From assembly GCA_030428705.1 (NCBI GenBank), contig JAUIDI010000002.1:806001-870000 (forward strand): DNA of 64,000 bases. The letters are read 5' to 3'. The notes under the pieces are model-generated. The model ran no database searches. It was given only the letters and a program-made list of their open reading frames with translations, and had not been told where the DNA came from. The position numbers and the translations under genes are program-made. Below, one piece after another: positions 45,113-53,273 of the stretch. Numbering within the stretch: position 1 is the first letter of the stretch; each line of letters begins with the position of its first letter. This stretch comes from Bacteroidia bacterium (GTDB lineage Bacteria > Bacteroidota > Bacteroidia > Flavobacteriales > Flavobacteriaceae).

Positions 45113-45982
45113 TTGAAATCAGCACTGCAAAAATCGCTCATTCCCCGAACGCACGCCTTCATGGTGCAAGAATTGATACAGCCCGTATTTGATCCGAATT
45201 GGCATTTTCATCCGGAATATCAATTGTTCATGGTACTAAAAGGAAAAGGCACCCGGTTTATCGGCGACCATGTCAAGCCGTTTCAAGAGGGCGATATCAC
45301 TTTTCTTGGACCAAACTTGCCCCATTTTTGGAGAAGCTATACTGAAGACTCCGCTAGTGATAGCGATATTAATGCCGAAGGCATTGTCGTTTATTTTCAA
45401 GAGGGTTTTCTAGGAAAATCGTTGTTGGACAAAGAAGAGGGTATCATGTTGCGACAACTTTTCAAAAAAAGCCTTAGAGGCTTTGACGTCACTGGTAAAA
45501 CGGCTGCTTCCGTTCGGCAAATGCTCTTGGATTTACCTACCCTTGAAGGTTTTGATGCCGTGCTAGGGCTTTTGCGTATTCTGAACCTACTTTCAAGAAC
45601 CGATGACATTGAACTCTTGGCCAGTTCAGGATATACGAACACGCTACGCGAGGGAGACACGGAAAGAATGAACCGTGTTTACGCGCATGTATTGAAACAT
45701 TTCAAACGAAAAATACCGATTTCGGAGCTCGCGGCCTTGACACACATGACACCTACTTCGTTCAGTCGCTATTTTAAGACCCATGCCAACAAAACATATT
45801 CGGAATTTGTCAGCGAAATACGTGTAGGCCATGCCTGCAAGTTATTGATCGACAAAAAAATGAACGCTTCACAGGCATGTTATGAAAGTGGATTTCGAAC
45901 CCTGTCAAATTTCAATAGACAGTTCAAGGCTTTCACAAATAGAACCCCTTCGGCGTATAAAAAGCGATATGAAATGACCTGA
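45113..45982 (+). CDS. AraC-family transcriptional regulator
   Basis: A 289-aa regulator. The start is TTG at 45113; the first in-frame ATG (residue 17) would still leave the cupin core intact, but the extra residues look conserved in type. Residues about 20-100 form a cupin sensor with NWHFHPEYQLFMVLKGKGTRFIGD. Residues about 190-285 hold two helix-turn-helix motifs (IPISELAALTHMTPTSFSRYF and ACYESGFRTLSNFNRQFKAFTNRTPSAYKK; landmarks only). It is divergent from the ThuA/cupredoxin fusion operon across 174 bp, so it probably activates that operon in response to a sugar. Confidence 0.93.
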   Translation: MKSALQKSLIPRTHAFMVQELIQPVFDPNWHFHPEYQLFMVLKGKGTRFIGDHVKPFQEGDITFLGPNLPHFWRSYTEDSASDSDINAEGIVVYFQEGFLGKSLLDKEEGIMLRQLFKKSLRGFDVTGKTAASVRQMLLDLPTLEGFDAVLGLLRILNLLSRTDDIELLASSGYTNTLREGDTERMNRVYAHVLKHFKRKIPISELAALTHMTPTSFSRYFKTHANKTYSEFVSEIRVGHACKLLIDKKMNASQACYESGFRTLSNFNRQFKAFTNRTPSAYKKRYEMT

Positions 45983-46129
45983 TACCATAATCGAAAATCG
46001 AATCGCCTTTTTAACTAGCATCTTCACAGTGTTTTCCTTGTATGAATAAAAAATCAACAGCACAATGAAGAGATCTGATGGTGTAAAAACTTTCCCTATA
46101 TTGAACTTTTTTCATACCCCATTAACCTC

Positions 46130-49100
46130 TTATTTGATTACAAAATCATAAGTTCCCGAAGCGAGGTCCAAAACAACCTCGTCCGTTTTTTGTGAAATGG
46201 TCTTTACACCCTCGGCTTTCCTAACCTTTACCCCATTGATAATGATATTTTTGGCCGAGTCGGTCTTCAAATATAGGGTTGCTTTAGTATTGGCCGGAAC
46301 CGTTGTTTTATAGTTCCATCCCGAATCTTCCCATCGCCACTCGCTTTTTATTCGCCCGTACATACTATCATAGTACCCTTTGGCGAACTTCATATTTTTG
46401 TCGGGATCGGGAGTTGGGCGCAAAATAAAATGCTTGAAACCCGCATTCTCGGCGTCGCGTTGTATTCCCAAAGAATAATTGTACATCCAGGCTGCTACGG
46501 CACCAAAAGAATAATGGTTGAAGGAATTCATACTATTGTTGCCACCAAAACCATTTTCGACCGTAAACGAGTTCAGACGTTCCCAAATTGTAGTGGCACC
46601 ATTTTTTACGGAATAAAGCCATGACGGATATGAGGTCTGCTGTAAAAGTCGGTAGGCAATTTCGTTTTTCCCATTTTCCGACAAAGCATGATTCAAGGAA
46701 GCCGTGCCGATAAAACCGGTCATCAACGAATATTCGGGACGCATTGCCCCCAATTCATCTTCATTTTGCCGTTTGATTGAAAAAACCAAATTTTCAACAG
46801 TTCTTGGCCTATTGACCTCATCAAGCACATCGAATGCCAAAGGAATGGCATAGGAGGCCTGCGTGTCGACAAAATCACCCTTTTTCTTTTGTTTTTCCTC
46901 GGGAATAGGAGGACCAAAGCGTAAAGCGGGATTTCCTAAATGCAATGTTTTTCCGGTAGTTGGATCAATATAAGTTTTGTTGAAAAATAGCTTACGATTA
47001 TGGTACTGCTTCTCAAAATTGGCCGCATCCTCGGTTTTGCCCAAAAGACTTGCCGTCTTAGATAAAATCTCGAGCGTACGGATATGGTAGGCTGCCCAAA
47101 ATTCGGTATCCTCATTTTTATACGCTTCAGGACTCAACCAATCACCCAAAGGCCCTTCATATAATACCCCAGTGTCAGGATCGATTTTTGTATTCAAGAA
47201 TTCAACATACCGTACCATGGCATCGTAGTGTTCCCGAAGCAGTGCAAGGTCGCCGTATTGTTGATACACTTCCCATGCCACAATAACCCCGGCACTTCCC
47301 CACAACGTGCCACCAAACCCTCCGCCGACGGGGGCAACATCGGTAAACCTGCCATCTTCACGTTGAATGTCGCGCATGGCGAGCAAATGTCTATTCAAAA
47401 ACGGGCCAACATCGGCCAGATAAGTAGAAGCCCTTGAAAATACATTGATATCGCCGCTCCACCCCATTCTTTCGTTGCGCGCCGGCGTATCTGTAGGTAT
47501 GGAAAGAAAATTTCCCCGTAACGACCATGTAATATTCTCCCAAAGTTTGTTGACCAGATTATTCGAGGTTTCGTAGTTGGATGCCAACTCTCTAATCGAG
47601 CTTATTACATGCCCCTTTACATTCTCGATCGGTATCGGTGCTTCTACACCTGTAACTTCCAAATAACGATAACCATGAAACGTAAATCGCGGTTTTATGG
47701 TCTCTTCACCCCCTTTTCTAATATATCTGTCCTGGGCCAATGCCGCCCTTATATTTTCGAGCATGACCATGCCTACGTTGTTTTGATACTCGTTTAAATT
47801 CGGATATTTCACCTCGGCATAACGCAAGTTTATGGTATCGCCAGCTTTCCCCGGAGGTAGTTTGACTTCGGGAAAACCGACCATATTCTGTCCCATATCG
47901 TATACATAGACCCCAGGGCGAACTTCTTCAACACTTATTGGCTCAAGACTTTTAACAATTGTTGGATTCTGGCCAATTTGACCGATCAATCGTAAATCGT
48001 CATATGAAAAATCCTTGGTTTGAAAAGTAGTTCCTTCTAGGGGTACTTCGACCGTCTTTTTCCAATCATCGTCATCATAATCAGCGGTTGTCCATCCTTT
48101 AATTCCGTTTTCCTTGGCGGCATCATAAACTTCACCTTGAAAAAAACTGCCGTAACGAATGGGGCCGTCAGAATTCAGTTTCCAGTTTTCATCATCGGTC
48201 GTAACAATCTGCCGGGTACCATCTTCAAACGTGATCACCATTTGTGCCAAAAGGGATTGACGATCACCAAAGTAGTTCCAATTTTCACCGCTAAAGGTTA
48301 TATTACCGCTCCACCAACCTTCACTTAGCCAAGCACCAAGGGCATTTTTGTTACCGGGATCGACCAGTTCGGTCACGTCATAGGTCTGGTACATGTGCGT
48401 TTTGTTGTATTGGGTGAGACCCGGGGTAAAATAGTCGGATCCGACACGTTTTCCATTCAGGTAAATTTCATAGATGCCCCTTGCCGTTACGTATAACCTT
48501 GCCTTTGACAATTTTTTATTTTCCGCATTGAACTCGGTCCTCAACATCGGAGTCCCGTTCTTACTCGGATCCACCAAGATCAAGGTGCCATTTTCTGCAC
48601 CGGAAATCGAATAACCTGAATCCGTAATCGTAAAATGGCCGTCTTTATTTACCTCATCTTTAAAAACCCCATGATAGGTTTCTTCCTCTGATATTTCGTC
48701 TGAAAACAACAAGTTAGACGGTGTCCTAAAATTACGGACATGGATTTTGGAAAATTCAGCTTTGTGATTTTTATCGGTATAAAATCCGATATCGGCCAAC
48801 ATCGGAAAACTAATATAATCGTTTCCCCGACCGACGGGATTCAGGTTAAAACCGATCTTTCCACGTGGAGGCGGCATTTTATCATCATCCGGCGATATTT
48901 TGTCTTTGGCTTCCTGACCGTCCATGTAAACCTCGAAAAAACCAAAATTGCAGGTCACGTAGAAGGTATGAGGGTCATACTTATTTGAATAGTCAAGAAA
49001 ATCGGCAGGTATTTCAAAAGACCTAAAAGGCACTTCGTTACTATCTCCCGGAGCATATCCGACCCGATAAACATTGAACTTGGCCAAACCTGTTGTGCTG

Positions 49101-49771
49101 TTATGTAAATCGGAAACATCAATTTCGAAACGTATAAAGCTTTTGTTTCTTCTTGCCTCGACGCCCTGAATGTTCTTATTACGATCCATTAAACGGGTGT
49201 CGTTACCTCCAAAAACGAACGATGCCTTGGTACTCTCCGTGGAAGCGTCCAACCGTACGGTATAATCCATTTTAAAGACCGACAGGTAGTGCGAATAAAA
49301 TACCATATCCTCTTGGCCTCCCCCGATCCATTGGGCACCGTTCCAATGTAAAGAATCGGGATTTCCATCAAATAGACCGGTCTCGAACCACGAAGTGCTT
49401 GAACTTGAACTTCCTTGTTCATCCCATACTGTTAATTCCCATATATAACGGGTCATTGCCTTGAGATCCTCCCCTTCATATACAATCCCCAAAGAACTAT
49501 CGTCAACGACCTTATCGGTATCCCAAGTCAATTTATCGGCCTCGTCTTTCAACTTGATTCGATATGCAGTCTGATATTGCCCATGCTTTTCGGTATCGGT
49601 CTTCATTTGCCAGCTGAACCTCGGTTTCTTGATATCAATACCCAAGGGTTCTTTTTGATATTCCACCCTCAAATTCTTCAACGCCGCCTGGGCATGGAGC
49701 CAATCGGACCCGAGGGTTAAAGTGATTAAAAACAATGCAATCGAACCAATAGAAAATACTTTGTATTTCAT
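46130..49771 (-). CDS. alpha-L-rhamnosidase, GH78, secreted
   Basis: A 1213-aa exo-enzyme releasing L-rhamnose, with a signal peptide (1-28, ending in LHAQA). Order: N-terminal fibronectin-like domain (LRVEYQKEPLGIDIKKPRFSW-type core near 34); an inserted concanavalin-like region (about 150-350, HTFYVTCNFGFFEVYMDG); Bac_rhamnosid_N domain (about 420-600); the (alpha/alpha)6 barrel with DTPARNERMGWSGD near 758-771 and candidate base Glu in GATTIWERLNSF near 1058; and a C-terminal beta-sandwich. It is longer than usual because of the insertion. Its promoter carries a rhamnose-regulon operator (49837-49853). It supplies rhamnose to the pathway at 53274-59493. Confidence 0.95.
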   Translation of the reverse strand: MKYKVFSIGSIALFLITLTLGSDWLHAQAALKNLRVEYQKEPLGIDIKKPRFSWQMKTDTEKHGQYQTAYRIKLKDEADKLTWDTDKVVDDSSLGIVYEGEDLKAMTRYIWELTVWDEQGSSSSSTSWFETGLFDGNPDSLHWNGAQWIGGGQEDMVFYSHYLSVFKMDYTVRLDASTESTKASFVFGGNDTRLMDRNKNIQGVEARRNKSFIRFEIDVSDLHNSTTGLAKFNVYRVGYAPGDSNEVPFRSFEIPADFLDYSNKYDPHTFYVTCNFGFFEVYMDGQEAKDKISPDDDKMPPPRGKIGFNLNPVGRGNDYISFPMLADIGFYTDKNHKAEFSKIHVRNFRTPSNLLFSDEISEEETYHGVFKDEVNKDGHFTITDSGYSISGAENGTLILVDPSKNGTPMLRTEFNAENKKLSKARLYVTARGIYEIYLNGKRVGSDYFTPGLTQYNKTHMYQTYDVTELVDPGNKNALGAWLSEGWWSGNITFSGENWNYFGDRQSLLAQMVITFEDGTRQIVTTDDENWKLNSDGPIRYGSFFQGEVYDAAKENGIKGWTTADYDDDDWKKTVEVPLEGTTFQTKDFSYDDLRLIGQIGQNPTIVKSLEPISVEEVRPGVYVYDMGQNMVGFPEVKLPPGKAGDTINLRYAEVKYPNLNEYQNNVGMVMLENIRAALAQDRYIRKGGEETIKPRFTFHGYRYLEVTGVEAPIPIENVKGHVISSIRELASNYETSNNLVNKLWENITWSLRGNFLSIPTDTPARNERMGWSGDINVFSRASTYLADVGPFLNRHLLAMRDIQREDGRFTDVAPVGGGFGGTLWGSAGVIVAWEVYQQYGDLALLREHYDAMVRYVEFLNTKIDPDTGVLYEGPLGDWLSPEAYKNEDTEFWAAYHIRTLEILSKTASLLGKTEDAANFEKQYHNRKLFFNKTYIDPTTGKTLHLGNPALRFGPPIPEEKQKKKGDFVDTQASYAIPLAFDVLDEVNRPRTVENLVFSIKRQNEDELGAMRPEYSLMTGFIGTASLNHALSENGKNEIAYRLLQQTSYPSWLYSVKNGATTIWERLNSFTVENGFGGNNSMNSFNHYSFGAVAAWMYNYSLGIQRDAENAGFKHFILRPTPDPDKNMKFAKGYYDSMYGRIKSEWRWEDSGWNYKTTVPANTKATLYLKTDSAKNIIINGVKVRKAEGVKTISQKTDEVVLDLASGTYDFVIK

Positions 49772-49808
49772 TTTTGAATGAATTTAGTTTCTGAGGTCAG
49801 TTTCTTTA

Positions 49809-49816
49809 CAAGAATA
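49809..49816 (-). promoter_or_regulatory. -7 box of the GH78 promoter
   Basis: On the minus strand this reads TATTCTTG, one mismatch from TAnnTTTG. It starts exactly 20 bases downstream of the rhamnose operator at 49837-49853, the same spacing as at the two other rhamnose promoters. Confidence 0.55.
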
Positions 49817-49836
49817 ATGTATTTGTAGATGAATAC

Positions 49837-49853
49837 CGTTCTGTACTGTTAAG
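49837..49853 (-). promoter_or_regulatory. rhamnose-regulon operator 1 (GH78)
   Basis: On the minus strand this reads CTTAACA-GTA-CAGAACG, a 7-3-7 direct repeat related to the two other sites. It precedes the GH78 gene. Confidence 0.65.
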
Positions 49854-49989
49854 TAGAATCATGAGGTACAACGACTTCTTTCAAACCCCCGACATTTTAA
49901 ATTCCTATACCGATGCTTTTTTGAATATAAAAAGACCATCATCGTAACTTCCATTCGTATCGTTAACTGCCGTATGGATTCGTGGGGAG

Positions 49990-50006
49990 CAAAACAGTAC
50001 AGAACA
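49990..50006 (+). promoter_or_regulatory. rhamnose-regulon operator 2 (sugar dehydrogenase)
   Basis: CAAAACA-GTA-CAGAACA, a 7-3-7 direct repeat. It is followed after exactly 20 bases by a perfect -7 box (50027-50034), and directs transcription toward the cytochrome-linked sugar dehydrogenase and probably the GntR regulator. Confidence 0.65.
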
Positions 50007-50026
50007 CCTGTTTGAAAAAGTACGAT

Positions 50027-50034
50027 TATTTTTG
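50027..50034 (+). promoter_or_regulatory. -7 box of the sugar dehydrogenase promoter
   Basis: TATTTTTG fits TAnnTTTG exactly and begins 20 bases after operator 2. No separate -33 box is seen; the operator occupies that place. Confidence 0.6.
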
Positions 50035-50281
50035 GTCGAACAAGAATCTTATCAAAAAACGGAAGTAGGATTGACTACGAAACGGTATATGCGGTCAAGA
50101 TTGCAAATCCCCCGACGTTCGACACATTTCATATGAACAATTATTCTTTATCTTCGAAAAATTCAAACTGATCTCAAAAATATTACGGCACATGAAATTT
50201 TTGACAAGCCCCAAAGTCACACCCTATGAACAGATTTACCGGCCAACACATTTTGCTAACCCAAATGAACTTGCCAAAATA

Positions 50282-52033
50282 ATGGGCAATTTGTATTTGA
50301 GCTCTATTGTTCTAATGGTCGGTATCCTTATGGGGGGTTGTAATTTTTCAAATACCAAAGAGGGCAAACAAGGTGAAACTATCGCAAAAAACCAATATGT
50401 AGGGGGTGAACTTGCGGTTCAGCACGGTATGGAATTGTTCAACCAACATTGTTCAAGTTGCCATAATTTCATAGAAAACGAAATTGGCCCCAATCTGAGC
50501 GGGGTTACTTCCGAAGTAGATAAAGATTGGTTAAAGGCATTTATCAAAAATCCCAAATCGGTTATCGACAATGGGGATGCGAGGGCGACAGCACTTTTTG
50601 AAAAATACAAATTGTACATGCCTTCATTTTCAAATTTCAACGACGAAGAACTTGAAGACCTTTTGGGTTTCGTACACAAGTTTTCGGAGGCCGAAAAGAA
50701 AAACAAAAGCACCCGTAAGGGTGGAATACTCGACCCTATCGTCGATAAAATTCCGACAAGCGACCTAAGTTTGGTTCTTGAAGAATGGCTCACTTTACCG
50801 TCAAGTTCGGATGCAAGCCCATTAGCCCGGATAAATACCATGAGGGGGATAAAAACCCGAACGGGAGAGCGGTTGTTCTTGGCAGACCTTCGTGGAAAGT
50901 TGTACGAAATAACGAATGGGGACATCCAAGTGTATCTAGATCTCAATTTGGAGGAGGATGATTTCATAGATAATCCCGGCTTCGGGACCGGGCTCGGAAG
51001 TTTTGCCTTTCACCCCGACTTTGAAAGCAACGGACTCTTATATACGACCCATACCGAACCGCCGAAAACCGCCTCGGCCGATTTTGCAATACATGATAGT
51101 ATTCGGGTTACCCTGCAATGGGTATTGACCGAATGGAAGGTCGATGATGTTGCCGCCCAAAAATTCTCAGGTCAGAAAAGGGAGCTTTTACGTGCCGATA
51201 TGGTATCGGGCATTCATGGGTTCCAAGAACTAACGTTCAATACCACAGCAGCAAAAGGAACTGATGAATATGGCCTATTATATCTCGGTATCGGGGATGG
51301 TGGTGCCGCCCTGTCAGGGTATCCTGAATTGTGTGATAATCCAGGAAAAATATGGGGCAGTGTCTTGAGGATCGATCCGACGGGTAGTAACAGCAAAAAT
51401 GGCAAGTATGGTATTCCGAAAGACAATCCTTTTGTTGGTCAACCCGATAAACTTGGTGAGATTTGGTGCCGGGGCTTTAGAAATCCACATCGCATTACAT
51501 GGAATCACGACCAACCCGATCAAATGTTTATCTCCAATATCGGGCAACATAGTGTAGAGGAAGTAAACTTGGGGAAAAAGGGTGCGGATTTTGGCTGGCC
51601 CAATCGTGAGGGCACCTTTCTTTTCGACCCCGATGCGAATACCGAACTGGTCTATCCGCTTCCGGAAGACGATTCCGGTTATTCCTATCCGGTAATCCAA
51701 TACGACCATGATGAGGGCAATGCGGTATCGGGCGGTTTTGTTTACACGAACTCGACCATTCCATTGTTACAGGGCAAGTATGTTTTTGGTGATATTCCCA
51801 GAGGTACGATTTTCTATTCGAAAACCAGTGAGATCATAGCAGGCAAACAAGCACCTGTGTCAAAGTTGGATATAACTTTCAACGGGCAAATATCAGATAT
51901 GGAAGCAATTACCGAAAACCAGCGCGTAGACCTTAGATTTGGTCTCGATAATGCCGGAAACCTCTATATTTTCACCAAGAGCAACGGCAAAGTGTACAAG
52001 GTGGTCGATTGCGTATCGACCCCACTGAAATAG
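50282..52033 (+). CDS. cytochrome c-PQQ-type sugar dehydrogenase lipoprotein
   Basis: About 583 aa from the ATG at 50282, which opens a lipoprotein signal ending in LMGGC; an ATG at 50192 would put 30 polar residues before it. Residues about 45-130 form a cytochrome c with CSSCH near 57-61 and a later Met in LYMPSFSNF. Residues about 150-580 form a soluble glucose/sorbosone dehydrogenase-like propeller (SGIHGFQELTFN, YLGIGDGGAALSGYP, WCRGFRNPHRITW). The family oxidises aldoses with PQQ and passes electrons to heme. Its promoter shares the rhamnose operator, so rhamnose or a rhamnose-containing sugar is the likely substrate (inference). It is followed after 100 bases by the GntR regulator. Confidence 0.9.
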   Translation: MGNLYLSSIVLMVGILMGGCNFSNTKEGKQGETIAKNQYVGGELAVQHGMELFNQHCSSCHNFIENEIGPNLSGVTSEVDKDWLKAFIKNPKSVIDNGDARATALFEKYKLYMPSFSNFNDEELEDLLGFVHKFSEAEKKNKSTRKGGILDPIVDKIPTSDLSLVLEEWLTLPSSSDASPLARINTMRGIKTRTGERLFLADLRGKLYEITNGDIQVYLDLNLEEDDFIDNPGFGTGLGSFAFHPDFESNGLLYTTHTEPPKTASADFAIHDSIRVTLQWVLTEWKVDDVAAQKFSGQKRELLRADMVSGIHGFQELTFNTTAAKGTDEYGLLYLGIGDGGAALSGYPELCDNPGKIWGSVLRIDPTGSNSKNGKYGIPKDNPFVGQPDKLGEIWCRGFRNPHRITWNHDQPDQMFISNIGQHSVEEVNLGKKGADFGWPNREGTFLFDPDANTELVYPLPEDDSGYSYPVIQYDHDEGNAVSGGFVYTNSTIPLLQGKYVFGDIPRGTIFYSKTSEIIAGKQAPVSKLDITFNGQISDMEAITENQRVDLRFGLDNAGNLYIFTKSNGKVYKVVDCVSTPLK

Positions 52034-52133
52034 TACGGCGCAAAAGCCTTCAAATTGCCAAAAAACGCTTAATTTTTGTTAGAAAACAAAAAGTTGAACC
52101 ACTTCATAGCGATGAATCGAATACGATTGAAAA

Positions 52134-53156
52134 ATGCTGCATTTGATCAAAATCATTGAAGATTCTAAAATCCCCAAATACAAACAGGTCATCAATTCTG
52201 TATTTACGGCAATTGAAAAGGGTGACATCAAAAAAAACGACAAACTGCCTTCGGTAAACGAATTATTGATCGAATTCGATATATCAAGGGATACTATCGT
52301 AAGGGCCTATGACCATTTGAAAAAACTGGAACTAATAGAGTCCGTACCAGGTAAGGGATACTATATCAAAAAAGACGACCTAGAACTCAAGGCCAAGGTA
52401 TTCTTGCTGTTCAACAAGTTAAGCGCACATAAAAAAATCATATATGACACTTTTTCAAAAGCATTGGGCGATAAGACGACTATCGATTTTTTTATCTATG
52501 AGAACGATTATAGGCAATTTAAGAACCTGATCCTTTCAAGTAAGAATAGGGATTATACCCATTATGCCATCATCTGTCATTTTGAGGAAGGCGGTGATGA
52601 TCTATTGGCATTTATCGAAAAAAACATCCCGACAGAAAAGCTTTTGATACTGGATAAGCGAATACCGGGCCTCCCAAAAGATATAGCATGCATTTACCAA
52701 GATTTTGAAAACGACCTGTATTCGGCACTTGTCGAACTCAATGCGCAATTAAAAAAATACCGTAGGCTAAAATTGATTCTTCCCAAACGTACCTATCATC
52801 CCATAGAGATTAAAAAAGGATTTATAAAATTCTGTTCGGAATATGCCTATGGTTTTAGTTGCATCAAAGAGATCGATGACGAGATAATCGAAAAAGAAAC
52901 GGTTTATATAAACCTGATGGAAAAAGACCTCGTGACCCTCATTAAAAAAATCAAGGCGACCGATCTTAAGGTAGGAAATGACGTTGGCATCATATCTTAC
53001 AACGACACCCCGATAAAGGAAGTTCTTCTCGATGGCATTTCGGTGATTTCCACGGACTTTGAATCACTGGGAAAGCAAGCGGCGCACGTTATTCTCAAAA
53101 ACGAAAAACGAAACTACAAAAACCCTTTTTATGCCATACCGCGCAAATCGCTGTAA
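52134..53156 (+). CDS. GntR-family regulator with periplasmic-binding-like sensor (probable rhamnose regulator)
   Basis: A 340-aa regulator. Residues 1-78 form a GntR winged helix (DKLPSVNELLIEFDISRDTI, then KGYYIKK). Residues about 88-338 resemble a LacI/periplasmic-binding-protein sensor domain (ending VISTDFESLGKQAAHVILKN). This architecture is typical of Bacteroidota sugar regulators. It lies between the sugar dehydrogenase and the rhamnose catabolic operon, so it is the best candidate to bind the three direct-repeat operators at 49837, 49990 and 53212. No copy of the operator lies directly before its own start. Ligand (rhamnose or a pathway intermediate) is inferred from context. Confidence 0.88.
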   Translation: MLHLIKIIEDSKIPKYKQVINSVFTAIEKGDIKKNDKLPSVNELLIEFDISRDTIVRAYDHLKKLELIESVPGKGYYIKKDDLELKAKVFLLFNKLSAHKKIIYDTFSKALGDKTTIDFFIYENDYRQFKNLILSSKNRDYTHYAIICHFEEGGDDLLAFIEKNIPTEKLLILDKRIPGLPKDIACIYQDFENDLYSALVELNAQLKKYRRLKLILPKRTYHPIEIKKGFIKFCSEYAYGFSCIKEIDDEIIEKETVYINLMEKDLVTLIKKIKATDLKVGNDVGIISYNDTPIKEVLLDGISVISTDFESLGKQAAHVILKNEKRNYKNPFYAIPRKSL

Positions 53157-53211
53157 TATATAACTCAAAAGAACAAGGCCATAGTTTCTTCATGAATTAA
53201 AACGGTATTGG

Positions 53212-53228
53212 CAGAACGGTACAGAACG
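53212..53228 (+). promoter_or_regulatory. rhamnose-regulon operator 3 (rhaEW operon)
   Basis: CAGAACG-GTA-CAGAACG, a perfect 7-3-7 direct repeat and the best of the three sites. It ends 45 bases before the rhaEW start codon and 20 bases before a perfect -7 box. Confidence 0.7.
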
Positions 53229-53248
53229 CTTTCAAAATGATGATTCGT

Positions 53249-53256
53249 TAGATTTG
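53249..53256 (+). promoter_or_regulatory. -7 box of the rhaEW operon promoter
   Basis: TAGATTTG fits TAnnTTTG exactly, 20 bases after operator 3 and 17 bases before the start codon, giving a very short leader. Confidence 0.6.
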
Positions 53257-53273
53257 TCGTAAACACATTAATA

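Larger units (their letters stand above)
49772..50281. other. divergent regulatory region of the rhamnose locus, no gene
   Basis: This 510-bp stretch between GH78 and the sugar dehydrogenase contains two opposed operator/promoter units (49809-49853 and 49990-50034), leaving the dehydrogenase with a predicted 5' untranslated region of about 240 nt. No convincing gene, tRNA or riboswitch was recognised. An in-frame ATG at 50192 exists, but the dehydrogenase's lipoprotein signal starts only at 50282. Confidence 0.6.
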
